Source: Metabacillus crassostreae (GTDB lineage: Bacteria > Bacillota > Bacilli > Bacillales > Bacillaceae). Taken from it: a DNA stretch of 64,000 bases. The notes beneath the pieces were generated by a model, which saw only the letters and a list, made by a program, of their open reading frames with translations, searched no databases and had not been told where the DNA came from. Positions 55,283 through 63,914 of this stretch are shown one piece after another. Location of the stretch: the NCBI RefSeq assembly GCF_016908395.1, contig NZ_JAFBDU010000001.1, positions 1,426,001 to 1,490,000 of the forward strand, written 5' to 3'. The translations under genes were made by a program, and so were the position numbers. Numbering within the stretch: position 1 is the stretch's first letter; every line of letters starts with the position of its first letter.

Positions 55283-55516
55283 ATCATATTGTTCATAATC
55301 AAATATCTCGTTATACAATTCCTCAGCTTCTTCAAAACTAGAAAACACAGCATCATCTTCAGCAAGTGGATGGTAAGCATCATGAAGAAATATTGCCAAC
55401 TCTTGAGGATTTTTTGGATGTTCTACAACTTCAGCTTTCTCAATGTTCGCAACAACTGCAGCATGTGGGTTTCTGTATATTACGTATACTTCTTCTCCAA
55501 CACGAAAATTTCCCAT
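55280..55516 (-). CDS. splA: SplA, regulator of spore photoproduct lyase
   Basis: The 78-residue protein matches SplA (79 residues in B. subtilis), a TRAP-like regulator of splB, in sequence style (VGEEVYVIYRNPHAA near the start, acidic C-terminus). AGGAGGAGATATCTAA precedes the ATG. Unlike in B. subtilis, a terminator and a 290-base leader separate it from splB. Possible forespore -10 element CATACTT lies near 55570-55580. Confidence 0.88.
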   Translation of the reverse strand: MGNFRVGEEVYVIYRNPHAAVVANIEKAEVVEHPKNPQELAIFLHDAYHPLAEDDAVFSSFEEAEELYNEIFDYEQYD

Positions 55517-55649
55517 TTAGATATCTCCTCCTATGTACTGTTATCTTCTATAGGTTCGTTCTAAATGGTCTGAAGTATGTAAGTTAAATAGTAAAATTTA
55601 TGTTTTGCTCTTCGCAAAGGCCAATTTTTGTTACAAATTATTACATGCA

Positions 55650-55679
55650 AAAGAGACAGGCATTCAGACCTGTCTCTTT
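55650..55679 (-). terminator. Terminator of ptsGHI
   Basis: AAAGAGACAGG and CCTGTCTCTTT form an 11-bp stem directly after ptsI. Confidence 0.8.
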
Positions 55680-55684
55680 ACTTA

Positions 55685-57406
55685 TTATTGAACATTAAAT
55701 TTCTCTTTTACTAAAGCGACAACTTCTTCAGTTGTAGTCATTGATAAAACAGTTTCTTTAATGCTTTGTGCTTGTTCTTTAGAAAGACCTTTAATTTGAG
55801 TTCTAGCCGGTAAAATAGATGTAGCACTCATTGAGAATTCATCTAAACCTAATCCAAGTAACAATGGAATAGCAATTGGATCTCCTGCCATTTCTCCACA
55901 CATACCTGCCCATTTCCCTTCTTTATGCGCTGCATCAATAACCATAGAGATTAAGCGTAAAATAGCTGGGTTATAAGGCTGATATAAATATGAAACACGT
56001 TCATTCATTCGATCTGCTGCCATTGTGTATTGAATTAAATCATTAGTTCCTATGCTAAAGAAATCTACTTCTTTTGCAAAAGTATCAGCCATAACAGCTG
56101 TTGAAGGAATTTCTACCATGATTCCAATTTCAATAGAATCTGATACCTTCGTACCATTTGCAACAAGCTTTTCTTTCTCTTCTAATAGAATTGCTTTTGC
56201 TTCTCTAAATTCAGTCACTGTTGCAATCATAGGGAACATAATTTTCAAATTCCCAAAGCTACTAGCACGTAATAAAGCGCGAAGCTGTGTACGGAAAATA
56301 TCTTGTTCTTCTAGACATAAACGAATTGCTCTAAATCCAAGAAAAGGGTTCATTTCTTTAGGAAGATTTAAATATGGTAATTCTTTATCTCCACCTATAT
56401 CTAAAGTACGAACAACAACTGGCTTTCCTTCCATTCTTTCAAGAACAGTTTTGTAAGCATCAAATTGCTCGTCTTCAGTTGGTAATTGATCTCTTCCCAT
56501 ATATAAGAATTCTGTACGATATAATCCAACCGCTTCTCCGCCATTTTCCAGAACACCTTTTACATCATTAGGTGTACCGATATTAGCCGCAAGCTCTACA
56601 TGGTGACCATCTTTAGAAACAGTTGGTTCATTTACTAATTTTGCCCACTCTGCTTTTTGTGATTCGTATTTAGCTTTTTTATCTTCGTAATGAGCAATTT
56701 CTTCTGAAGTTGGATTGATAATCACATCACCATCAAGTCCATCAACAATAACCATTACATCATTTTCAATTTTTTCTGTAGCATGCTTTGTACCAACTAC
56801 TGCAGGAATCTCCATTGAACGTGCCATAATAGCTGAATGAGAAGTACGCCCACCAATATCAGTAGTAAATCCTAAAACAAATTGTCGATTTAATTGAGCA
56901 GTATCAGATGGTGTTAAATCTTCAGCAATAATAACAACCTCTTCAGAAATTAAGCTAGGATTAGGAATTTGTACACCAAGTAAATGTGCTATAACTCGCT
57001 TAGTTACATCACGTATATCTGCAGCACGTTCCTTCATATATTCATTATCCATTGATTCAAACATCGTTACAAACATGTCTGCTGTTTCTTTCATAGCAAA
57101 TTCTGCATTAACTGATTCAGTATTGATGCGATCTATTACTGGATTCAGCAGTTCAGGGTCACTTAGTACTAATAAGTGAGCAGCAAAAATCTCTGCTTTA
57201 TCTTTACCAAGCTCACGATTAGCATGTTCTTTAATTTTCTCAAGCTCTGATTTAGATTTTTCAATCGCTTGCTCAAAGCGAGCTTTTTCAGCTTCTTTAT
57301 CTGCAACATCAGTTTTTTCAATCTTTAGTTCAGGCTCTTCAAGACGGTACGCTTTAGCGATTGCAATACCTGCAGAAGCACCTATTCCTTTTAGAAGGTT
57401 ACTCAT
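55685..57406 (-). CDS. ptsI: PTS enzyme I
   Basis: The 573-residue protein is enzyme I of the phosphotransferase system: the phospho-histidine lies in [12 protein letters not shown] (residue 190), and the C-terminal PEP-binding TIM barrel has [36 protein letters not shown] and MCGEMAGD. It passes phosphate from PEP to HPr. The ATG at 57406 is one base past the ptsH stop codon; upstream TTG (57418) overlaps the ribosome site. Confidence 0.95.
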   Translation of the reverse strand: MSNLLKGIGASAGIAIAKAYRLEEPELKIEKTDVADKEAEKARFEQAIEKSKSELEKIKEHANRELGKDKAEIFAAHLLVLSDPELLNPVIDRINTESVNAEFAMKETADMFVTMFESMDNEYMKERAADIRDVTKRVIAHLLGVQIPNPSLISEEVVIIAEDLTPSDTAQLNRQFVLGFTTDIGGRTSHSAIMARSMEIPAVVGTKHATEKIENDVMVIVDGLDGDVIINPTSEEIAHYEDKKAKYESQKAEWAKLVNEPTVSKDGHHVELAANIGTPNDVKGVLENGGEAVGLYRTEFLYMGRDQLPTEDEQFDAYKTVLERMEGKPVVVRTLDIGGDKELPYLNLPKEMNPFLGFRAIRLCLEEQDIFRTQLRALLRASSFGNLKIMFPMIATVTEFREAKAILLEEKEKLVANGTKVSDSIEIGIMVEIPSTAVMADTFAKEVDFFSIGTNDLIQYTMAADRMNERVSYLYQPYNPAILRLISMVIDAAHKEGKWAGMCGEMAGDPIAIPLLLGLGLDEFSMSATSILPARTQIKGLSKEQAQSIKETVLSMTTTEEVVALVKEKFNVQ

Positions 57407-57407
57407 A

Positions 57408-57674
57408 TTATTCGCCAAGCCCCTCGTTTTTCAACGTTTGACCGATACCTTCAACTGCTTCATCAGCATCTGAACCTGCAGCAATAATTTTAATTTGTGA
57501 ACCTTGAGGTATACCTAAAGACATTACACCCATGATAGATTTAAGGTTAACTGTTTTACCATTATATTCTAAGTTTACATCAGCATCATATTTACTTGCA
57601 GTTTGTACTAAAACTGTTGCTGGACGTGCATGAATTCCTGTTTCTGCTGTTACTGTAAAAGTTTTTTCTGCCAT
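57408..57674 (-). CDS. ptsH: Phosphocarrier HPr
   Basis: The 88-residue protein has His15 in TGIHARPAT (phosphorylated by enzyme I) and Ser46 in NLKSIMGV (phosphorylated by HPr kinase for catabolite repression). It is the middle gene of ptsG-ptsH-ptsI. AAAGGAGATTG precedes the ATG. Confidence 0.97.
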   Translation of the reverse strand: MAEKTFTVTAETGIHARPATVLVQTASKYDADVNLEYNGKTVNLKSIMGVMSLGIPQGSQIKIIAAGSDADEAVEGIGQTLKNEGLGE

Positions 57675-57772
57675 TTTTCATCAATCTCCTTTAAAATCAT
57701 TCATTTATCTACAAGATATTATTTTATCAGGCACACCCAAAAATACAAGTGTGCCATATTATTTTTCAGTTC

Positions 57773-59878
57773 CTAGCCTTCAATCGTGATGATATCAGAA
57801 TCTTTTGCCTTAACATTGCCTTGTGCTTTAATAGCTATTGTTTGACCTTCTTTAAGATTCGTAAAAACAATTGGTGTCATGACTGATGGTGCATTTTGTT
57901 TTACATAATCTAGGTTAACTTCAAGTAGCTTTTGCCCTTGTTCTACAACATCACCTTCTTGAACAAATGCTTCAAAGCCTTCACCCTTAAGGTTAACTGT
58001 ATCAATTCCAAAATGAATTAGGATTTCTTTTCCACCTTCAGATTGGATACCAATTGCGTGTTTTGTAGGGAAAACATTTAGTATTTTACCGTTTACTGGT
58101 GAAACAACTGTCCCACTAGTAGGTAAAATAGCAAATCCATCACCCATCATTTTTCCAGAGAAAACTTGATCTGGAACCTCAGTTATTGATTTTAATTCAC
58201 CAGTAAGAGGTGCTACAAATGTTTCATCTTTAATATCGTTCTTCAATCCGTCTGCAACTACATCCTCAACTTGTTCTTGTACTTCTTTTTCTTGAGAATG
58301 AGTTTTCGTTACTTTCGGACGTTTACCTGACATTACATCCTGCATTTGAGTTTTTAGATTATCAGACTTAGGTCCAAAGATCGCTTGAATATTGTTTCCA
58401 ACTTCAAGAACTCCAGATGCACCAAGTTTTTTCAAACGATTTTTATCTACTTCTTTACTATCATTAACTGTAACACGTAGACGTGTAATACAAGCATCAA
58501 GGTGCTTAATATTTTCTGCTCCGCCAAATGATTCTAAGATTTGATATGGCAGGTCACCAGCAGTAGTTTTAGTATCTTCTTCATCAGACGTCTCTATGTC
58601 TGCATCTTCACGTCCAGGTGTTGCAAGATTCCATTTGCGAATAGCAAAACGGAAACCAAAGTAATAAATAACTGCAAACACTAAACCTACAGGAATAACC
58701 AACCACCAATTTGTTTGAGAGTTTAATACACCAAACAATAGGAAGTCAATTAACCCACCAGAGAATGTCATACCTATTTTTACATCGAGCATGTGCATAA
58801 CCATAAATGATAGCCCTGCAAAAATAGCATGAATACCAAACAGTACAGGTGCTACGAATAAGAATGAAAATTCAAGTGGCTCAGTAATACCTGTTAAGAA
58901 AGAAGTTAAAGCAGCTGAACCCATTAAACCTGCAACAACCTTTTTATTTTCAGGTCTTGATTCATGATAAATTGCTAATGCCGCAGCTGGTAAACCAAAC
59001 ATCATAAATGGGAATTTACCTGTCATAAATGTACCAGCAGTTAGATCTTGAACATTATCTTTAATTTGATTAAAGAATATTGTTTGGTCTCCACGAACTG
59101 TATCTCCTGCTGCATTTACATAGCTTCCAAATTCAAACCAGAAAGGTGAATAGAAAATATGATGTAAACCAAATGGAATAAGAGAACGTTCGATAACACC
59201 GAATATAAAAGCAGCTAATGTTCTGTTAGCATCAAGTAAATTAGTTGAGAATGCATTTAATCCAGTTTGGATTGGTGGCCAAACAAAGTACATGACAATA
59301 CCAAGTAACACAGCAGAAGCAGCAGTTACAATTGGTACAAAACGTTTTCCTGCAAAGAACCCTAAGTATTGAGGTAATTCAATTGTAAAGAATCGATTGT
59401 ACATGGCAGCAGCAATAATACCAACAATGATCCCACCAAATACCCCGGTCTGTAATGTTGGAATACCTAGCACATTTCCATATGCTGCACTATTATTTGT
59501 TAAAAACTCTGTTAACTCTACACCACCACCTGGTAGTGTACCAACACCTTTTAAGATACTGCTCATTGTTACGTTCATAATTAAGTAACCAATTAAAGCA
59601 GCAATCCCAGCAACACCATCACCATTGGCTAATCCTATAGCGACACCAACAGCAAATAGCACTGGTAAGTTAGAAAAGACAATATTCCCTGCGTTTTCCA
59701 TAACACTTGCAATTAAAATAACCCAATCACTTGTTAAGAATGGTGCCAAATTTGTCAGTGTTTCGTTTTGTAAAGCATTTCCTAATGCAAGTAAAAGACC
59801 TGCAGCAGGTAATAATGCAACTGGTAACATTAAGGCGCGTCCAACTTTTTGAAGAACACCAAATGCATTTTTAAACAT
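57773..59878 (-). CDS. ptsG: PTS glucose permease EIICBA
   Basis: The 701-residue protein has EIIC (about 1-430, ten or so TM helices, GITEPLEF motif), EIIB (about 455-530, cysteine in [11 protein letters not shown]) and EIIA (about 560-701, histidine in [13 protein letters not shown]). It imports and phosphorylates glucose. The ATG at 59878 follows GGGAGGTAGAAAT. The leader carries a GlcT antiterminator site, so induction by glucose is by transcription antitermination. Confidence 0.96.
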   Translation of the reverse strand: MFKNAFGVLQKVGRALMLPVALLPAAGLLLALGNALQNETLTNLAPFLTSDWVILIASVMENAGNIVFSNLPVLFAVGVAIGLANGDGVAGIAALIGYLIMNVTMSSILKGVGTLPGGGVELTEFLTNNSAAYGNVLGIPTLQTGVFGGIIVGIIAAAMYNRFFTIELPQYLGFFAGKRFVPIVTAASAVLLGIVMYFVWPPIQTGLNAFSTNLLDANRTLAAFIFGVIERSLIPFGLHHIFYSPFWFEFGSYVNAAGDTVRGDQTIFFNQIKDNVQDLTAGTFMTGKFPFMMFGLPAAALAIYHESRPENKKVVAGLMGSAALTSFLTGITEPLEFSFLFVAPVLFGIHAIFAGLSFMVMHMLDVKIGMTFSGGLIDFLLFGVLNSQTNWWLVIPVGLVFAVIYYFGFRFAIRKWNLATPGREDADIETSDEEDTKTTAGDLPYQILESFGGAENIKHLDACITRLRVTVNDSKEVDKNRLKKLGASGVLEVGNNIQAIFGPKSDNLKTQMQDVMSGKRPKVTKTHSQEKEVQEQVEDVVADGLKNDIKDETFVAPLTGELKSITEVPDQVFSGKMMGDGFAILPTSGTVVSPVNGKILNVFPTKHAIGIQSEGGKEILIHFGIDTVNLKGEGFEAFVQEGDVVEQGQKLLEVNLDYVKQNAPSVMTPIVFTNLKEGQTIAIKAQGNVKAKDSDIITIEG

Positions 59879-60032
59879 ATTTCTACCTCCCATATTGAAT
59901 CTTATTAATAAAAGTCATGTGTGAAGCGTAAGACAATCCAAGCTTATAAACCGGTTACAATTAGACAATTTATTTTCCATAGGAACTTTATTTACGTTCA
60001 ACTATAAAAAATTTAATTGCCTATAAACGCAC

Positions 60033-60140
60033 AAAAAAGGCATGGTGAACACGTTTTTAAGCTACTAGTAGGTATACTTCCCTAAAAGAGCAAATAAAAA
60101 CATTTTGTTCACTCATGCCTGATCGAATCAGTAACACGTG
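60033..60140 (-). promoter_or_regulatory. GlcT-dependent RAT element and terminator in the ptsG leader
   Basis: On the minus strand GGCATGAGTGAACA (60118-60105) pairs with TGTTCACCATGCC (60051-60039), followed by TTTTTT: the terminator. The overlapping GTTACTGATTCGATCAGGCA (60134-60115) is the antiterminator (RAT) as known from B. subtilis ptsG, where unphosphorylated GlcT binds. The two structures share GGCATGAGTG and exclude each other. Confidence 0.85.
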
Positions 60141-60159
60141 ATTAAAATATCGGTTACAT

Positions 60160-60999
60160 TTATTTATTTGTCAGTCGATATAAGTGCATTGTTAAATAAA
60201 CTGCTTCTGCTTCATAAACAGGCTTTCGTAAAACCTGTTGCATAACTTTTATCATTTTCCATGATGTATTGTAGCATAGTGGATATTCTCTTTTCAAGAG
60301 TAAAGATAATTTTTCTGGTTCCGCAACTGATTCCCCAAGGTTAATTCGCTCAATTGTAGAGCGAATATGGCGAATTAACCTTAGATAATTCACACTTTCA
60401 CGATCCACTTTAATCTTTAATGATTCTTCAATAACTTCAGTTAAGCCACTAATTAACTGAGAATATTGATTTACCTCTGAAAGTGGTTTATCTGAAATAG
60501 AGCTATGAATATGTAAGGCAATAAATCCAATCTCACCTTCAGGCAATTGAACCTCTAATTTATTATTTATAAGTTCAATAACATTTTGTGCAAGATTATA
60601 TTCAAATGGATATAAAGACTTGGTCTCTAATAAAAATGGATTTTTTATGTCCATCCCTTGTTGTAACCGCTTTAAAGCAAATGCAATATGATCTGTTAAA
60701 GCAATATGGATATGTTCATTAAGTGGGTGGTCAACCATTTCTGAGATATAATGAATAGCTTCTTGGACAACTTCCAAACTTTCTTCATCAATATCAGAAA
60801 GGAGCATTTTATATTGTTCCTGCTCTTTTTGGTTTTTTAGCACAAACATTTTATCATAATCATCATCTTCGACTATGTCACCATTTTTTTTGCCAAATCC
60901 AATTCCTTTACCTATTAAAACAACCTCACCATATGAATGGTGATTAACGATTAATACATTATTATTTAATGCTTTTTTTATTTCAAAGGACTCCTTCAC
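60160..60999 (-). CDS. glcT: Antiterminator GlcT
   Basis: The 279-residue BglG/LicT-family protein has an RNA-binding CAT domain (about 1-56; KALNNNVLIVNHHSYGEVVLIGKGIGFGKK) and two PRD domains (about 65-170, 172-279) with the PTS-phosphorylated histidines in EHIHIAL and FIALHIHSS regions. It binds the RAT upstream of ptsG. I favour the GTG at 60999 (GGAGCT eleven bases upstream); a GTG at 61008 is the alternative. Confidence 0.93.
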   Translation of the reverse strand: MKESFEIKKALNNNVLIVNHHSYGEVVLIGKGIGFGKKNGDIVEDDDYDKMFVLKNQKEQEQYKMLLSDIDEESLEVVQEAIHYISEMVDHPLNEHIHIALTDHIAFALKRLQQGMDIKNPFLLETKSLYPFEYNLAQNVIELINNKLEVQLPEGEIGFIALHIHSSISDKPLSEVNQYSQLISGLTEVIEESLKIKVDRESVNYLRLIRHIRSTIERINLGESVAEPEKLSLLLKREYPLCYNTSWKMIKVMQQVLRKPVYEAEAVYLTMHLYRLTNK

Positions 61000-61127
61000 G
61001 AAATCCACAGCTCCTTTGTTATTGAATCTTACATATAGTACAGGAGTTATTTGTGAACGTCAATGAATTTGTCGATTCCAACAAATAAATCTCTTCGTTA
61101 ATAATTTTAATTCCTTGGTAGATTCAA

Positions 61128-61547
61128 TTAATTTTCAAATTCATTAGGTATATATTGATCTTTTTCAAATTGTTTTGAAGTTCCTACATAAAAGTATTCA
61201 GTTGTTTCCCCACCAAGCTCCATTCCGCTAGATGAACCATGAACCATTTTTCCTGGAAGAAGTTTCGTTCGGTTCCCATCTTGATTTATATAATAATAGT
61301 TATTTGTAGCCCAACCCTCATGAATATGTTGATCTGGTGTCTTCACAATACCTTCAGAACTTACTTTATATTCTTGTGATGAAGTTGATGTCTGTGTAAC
61401 TTGAGGTGTTCCTGCCTCATTATATTCTATTTTTACCCAACCAGTATATCCATCAGGTATTAAAAATGTCCTAGGTGAAACTTGATCATCCTGTTTACAT
61501 CCTAGTAGAAAGAGAAAGCAAGAAAGCACAATTATTATTCTCTGCAT
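61128..61547 (-). CDS. Small lipoprotein (DUF6843-like)
   Basis: The 139-residue protein has a lipoprotein signal with lipobox FLLGC (cysteine at 17) and a beta-rich domain (PDGYTGWVKIEYNEAG near residue 32; YFYVGT near the C-terminus). It resembles proteins annotated as DUF6843. Surface-anchored, function unknown. It is divergent from the exported protein gene at 61658. Confidence 0.65.
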   Translation of the reverse strand: MQRIIIVLSCFLFLLGCKQDDQVSPRTFLIPDGYTGWVKIEYNEAGTPQVTQTSTSSQEYKVSSEGIVKTPDQHIHEGWATNNYYYINQDGNRTKLLPGKMVHGSSSGMELGGETTEYFYVGTSKQFEKDQYIPNEFEN

Positions 61548-61657
61548 CTTAAAAAATCACCTCCTATTATCTAGGATGGCAATTTTCGCTAAATATATTA
61601 GATCAAAAATAAAATTAAACTTTAGCTATTGGGTATACTTAGACGGAGGTGATAAAC

Positions 61658-62086
61658 ATGAAGAAGCTGTTATCTGTTTTTCCAATGTTAATATTTACTA
61701 CCTTTTTGTTGAACACTCAATTATTTCAGGCAGAGGAACCTACTATAAAAGTTCTGGAATTAAAAACAAATAAAATAATTACAGAAGCTCAAGCTTCCAC
61801 TGATTTTGATAAATATGGCAAAAAAGCAATAAAATCAATTAATAATGTAACGGTAGAAGCTAACCCCTTACCTACAGAAGGATTTTTAATCAAAATGAGC
61901 TTAACAAAACCTCTATTAGTTAAGAATAAATGGTTTAATGATTTAGTTAATGAAGTCATCCTTATTTATCAACCAAAATATCCAACAAACGGAAAAGTGG
62001 TTTTATATACAGACGAAAATACTCCAATGTTCTTTGATATTTCATATGATTTAAAAGAACTCTCAGAAGAACTAGAAATAGAATAA
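61658..62086 (+). CDS. Predicted exported protein
   Basis: The 142-residue protein has a signal peptide (KKLLSVFPMLIFTTFLLN...QA) and a soluble domain with no motif I recognise. GGAGGTGATAAAC precedes the ATG at 61658. No neighbours suggest a function. Confidence 0.65.
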   Translation: MKKLLSVFPMLIFTTFLLNTQLFQAEEPTIKVLELKTNKIITEAQASTDFDKYGKKAIKSINNVTVEANPLPTEGFLIKMSLTKPLLVKNKWFNDLVNEVILIYQPKYPTNGKVVLYTDENTPMFFDISYDLKELSEELEIE

Positions 62087-62278
62087 CTTTATCAAAAAAT
62101 CATTTTTATTTCTTTGGCTATTAGATTAGATCAAAGGCAAGCTTTGTCGTGTCATAAAATAAATACTCTTAGCTATTTATAAGAATTGAACATTTAGATA
62201 AGTAGCATTCTTATTTCTTTAGCTTTATAAAATTTTCATTCATACTTTTCTTTATGATATAATAAGTATTAATGACCG

Positions 62279-62300
62279 TGGATGTTACCGCATCCACAGC
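62279..62300. terminator. Terminator of the toxin message
   Basis: CCGTGGATGTTACCGCATCC begins a hairpin with GTGGATG/CATCCAC stem downstream of the toxin stop codon. Confidence 0.55.
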
Positions 62301-62350
62301 CTGCAGTCTTAACTTAATCAAATGTACTTATAGACCTTATAAAATTGGGT

Positions 62351-62434
62351 CTATTTTTTTTGCGAAAATGCTAAAATTGCAACAATTAAAGAAGCGAACG
62401 TTAACATTACAATTAGACTTTCAAATATTGTCAA
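62351..62434 (-). CDS. Holin-like type I toxin, 27 residues
   Basis: The minus strand from 62434 encodes a short hydrophobic peptide starting MTIFESLIVMLTFASL and ending FSQKK, the pattern of small putative holin-like toxins (Hol_Tox/TxpA-BsrG type). Start is TTG with GGGGGTGG upstream; the site is paired in a CCCCTTT/AAAGGGG hairpin (62461-62445), so translation would be shut off until remodelled. Ten bases near the predicted 5' end (TGCAGTCTTA, 62484-62475) are complementary to the 3' region (TAAGACTGCA, 62311-62302), a long-range 5'/3' closure seen in type I toxins. It was below the usual length limit for gene finders. Confidence 0.75.
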   Translation of the reverse strand: MTIFESLIVMLTFASLIVAILAFSQKK

Positions 62435-62489
62435 CAAATACCACCCCCTTTCAAAAAGGGGCTTGTTTGAGCCCTAAGACTGCAAAATC

Positions 62490-62529
62490 ATTGTATCATA
62501 AAGAGTAATATTTTACGAACACTTGTTCC
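62490..62529 (-). promoter_or_regulatory. LexA-type box overlapping the toxin promoter
   Basis: CGAACACTTGTTCC (62516-62529) fits the Bacillus LexA/DinR consensus CGAAC-N4-GTTCG with one deviation at the last base. On the minus strand an extended -10 TGATACAAT (62498-62490) lies 18 bases from TTCGTA (62519-62514), so the box covers the -35. Predicted SOS control of the toxin. Confidence 0.6.
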
Positions 62530-62560
62530 TTTTTAGTTATTTTATCCTAACTAAAAGAAA

Positions 62561-62584
62561 AAAAAGAGGCTCAACACCTCTTTT
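62561..62584 (-). terminator. Terminator of the 91-residue gene
   Basis: AAAAAGAGG and CCTCTTTT pair around loop CTCAACA, just after the stop codon of the gene at 62596. Confidence 0.6.
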
Positions 62585-62595
62585 AGCATCAAGTA

Positions 62596-62871
62596 TTAAA
62601 CTCTTTTTATTACTATTGAAGGTTTTTTAGACTGTTCTATTGTATTATAGGCGATTTTCACTTTGGATAGTGTTCCTTTAAGTATTTCATCATGATCTGT
62701 TTGAGGAGATAAGTACATAACGGAAAAATCACACATAGCTCTTGCAAGTAACTCGATTGACTTTTCCTGTTCACTCATGACCCTATCTTGTTTGTCTTTT
62801 ACCGACAATTTTATAATATCTTCTGATATCTTTTTTATTAATTCCACTTTCCTATTTTCCGTCAAAAGCAT
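62596..62871 (-). CDS. Hypothetical protein, 91 residues
   Basis: The protein is charged and mainly helical (LTENRKVELIKKISEDIIKL, then AMCDFSVMYLSP). The ATG at 62871 is preceded by AAAGGGGATC. I do not recognise the family. It lies between the two SOS-type promoters and is transcribed away from the WYL-like gene. Confidence 0.6.
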   Translation of the reverse strand: MLLTENRKVELIKKISEDIIKLSVKDKQDRVMSEQEKSIELLARAMCDFSVMYLSPQTDHDEILKGTLSKVKIAYNTIEQSKKPSIVIKRV

Positions 62872-63042
62872 GATCCCCTTTCTTCCTTTCAATCTTAAAT
62901 CTCATACAATTATACGTATGCTACATAAGAAATATGGTAAAAAGGTAAAAAACTCTTTATCTTTCAGTAATTTTTCAAAACATTTTTAAAGAGAAGCTTT
63001 TGCTTTTTTAAATAAATGGATACTAGTCCATACCTTAAAGAA

Positions 63043-63094
63043 CGAAAATATGTTCGTTTTTTTATAGACTAAAGAACACGTGTTCGCATATAAT
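63043..63094 (+). promoter_or_regulatory. Two LexA-type boxes at the WYL-like gene promoter
   Basis: CGAAAATATGTTCG (63043-63056) and AGAACACGTGTTCG (63073-63086) each differ by one base from CGAAC-N4-GTTCG. The second lies between TAGACT (63065-63070) and TATAAT (63089-63094), an 18-base spacer. The palindrome GAACACGTGTTC is itself perfect. Confidence 0.7.
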
Positions 63095-63130
63095 AAATAC
63101 AAACATATCTGAAAGGTAGAGGATTAAGTG

Positions 63131-63346
63131 ATGAAATACTTGTTAAATTGGAGTTTACAAAAAAACATGCCTATAACAATAATTTATCTCTCAGGTAATG
63201 GACACATTTCTCAAAGAGAAGTTGTTGTAAAGAAGCTAAATAATCAAAAGTTGTTCGCATACTGTTATCTCCGAAAGCAGATTCGCACATTTTCTTTAAC
63301 TAATATTTTATCAGCTGACCACATTGTAAAATCTTCTGCTGTATGA
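63131..63346 (+). CDS. Small WYL-like protein, probable SOS gene
   Basis: The 71-residue protein resembles a free-standing WYL-type beta-barrel: ITIIYLSGNGHISQREVVVKK, then FAYCYLRKQIRTF and ILSAD. WYL domains usually bind ligands or nucleic acid and regulate DNA-damage or defence genes, but here there is no helix-turn-helix. GAGGATTAAGTG precedes the ATG at 63131. Two LexA-type boxes upstream suggest damage-induced expression. Confidence 0.7.
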   Translation: MKYLLNWSLQKNMPITIIYLSGNGHISQREVVVKKLNNQKLFAYCYLRKQIRTFSLTNILSADHIVKSSAV

Positions 63347-63860
63347 TTGATTTCCACTCTAAATATGTCTGAGATAGCTATACACTAAATTTTTTAAAAT
63401 ATATTCTCTAAAATATCAATTGAGTATAAAAATACACTTTACTTTTTGCGGATAAACCTGCTAATTATTCGCAGAAAGTGGATTTATATGTAAATCTTAT
63501 TGACTACCTCATTAATTCTGCACATAAACAGCTCCTATAACATATACATACTTAGTTCTGTAAAAACAATTGAATAAACTGCTTGGACTCAGGTTTTTAC
63601 AGCTATCGATATGGGTAATACATAAGTAGAGCGCTACTACTATGACACCTTTAGAAATCCATGATGACGCTTAAATAACAAGTGGCGCGGCCTAGGAGCC
63701 GCAACGATATAAGAGAGGCAGGGCTTATATCTGCGTCAAGAAAAAGGATTTATTATCGTATAAAAACAAAATCATGTTCTTAAGACAATAAAGCACTTTT
63801 AGATTACATACTTAGGTTGAGAAACGACTCTAAATTACCGTTTCCTAACTTAGCGATAAG
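63347..63860. other. Unexplained region after the WYL-like gene
   Basis: 514 bases without an intact gene. Part of it (63600-63745) is richer in G+C than its surroundings and has short inverted repeats (GCGGC/GCCGC near 63686-63702, TATAAG/CTTATA near 63708-63729). Plus-strand codons here read fragments such as RYYYDTFRNP and NNKWRGLGAAT broken by stops, which may be a decayed gene. I cannot identify it. Confidence 0.35.
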
Positions 63861-63863
63861 TAA

Positions 63864-63894
63864 AAGAGGCTGACTCAAGTAATGAGTCAGCCTC
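63864..63894 (-). terminator. Terminator of the gene at the right edge
   Basis: AGAGGCTGACTCA and TGAGTCAGCCTC form a 12-bp stem with loop AGTAA, 20 bases after the stop codon at 63915. Confidence 0.75.
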
Positions 63895-63914
63895 AATCTA
63901 TTTAACAGATGTTA

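Larger units (their letters stand above)
62245..62470 (+). ncRNA. Candidate antisense (antitoxin) RNA
   Basis: A TATAAT at 62258-62263 (with TTCATT at 62235-62240, 17-base spacer) points across the toxin gene on the plus strand. A hairpin CCCC TTT / AAA GGGG (62445-62461) then TTGTTT gives a plausible end. Such an RNA would be complementary to the whole toxin message and its 3' region. Antisense antitoxins overlap toxin messages in the TxpA/RatA and BsrG/SR4 loci; limits here are estimates. Confidence 0.45.

Noticed and set aside
59949-59956. AACCGGTT in the ptsG leader, as a third TetR operator
   Set aside because: Only the central 8-9 bases match; the conserved CATAC flank is absent and the gene is controlled by GlcT.
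62272-62508. 78-codon plus-strand frame across the toxin locus
   Set aside because: It is antisense to the toxin, lacks a ribosome site, and the region is better explained as an antisense RNA.
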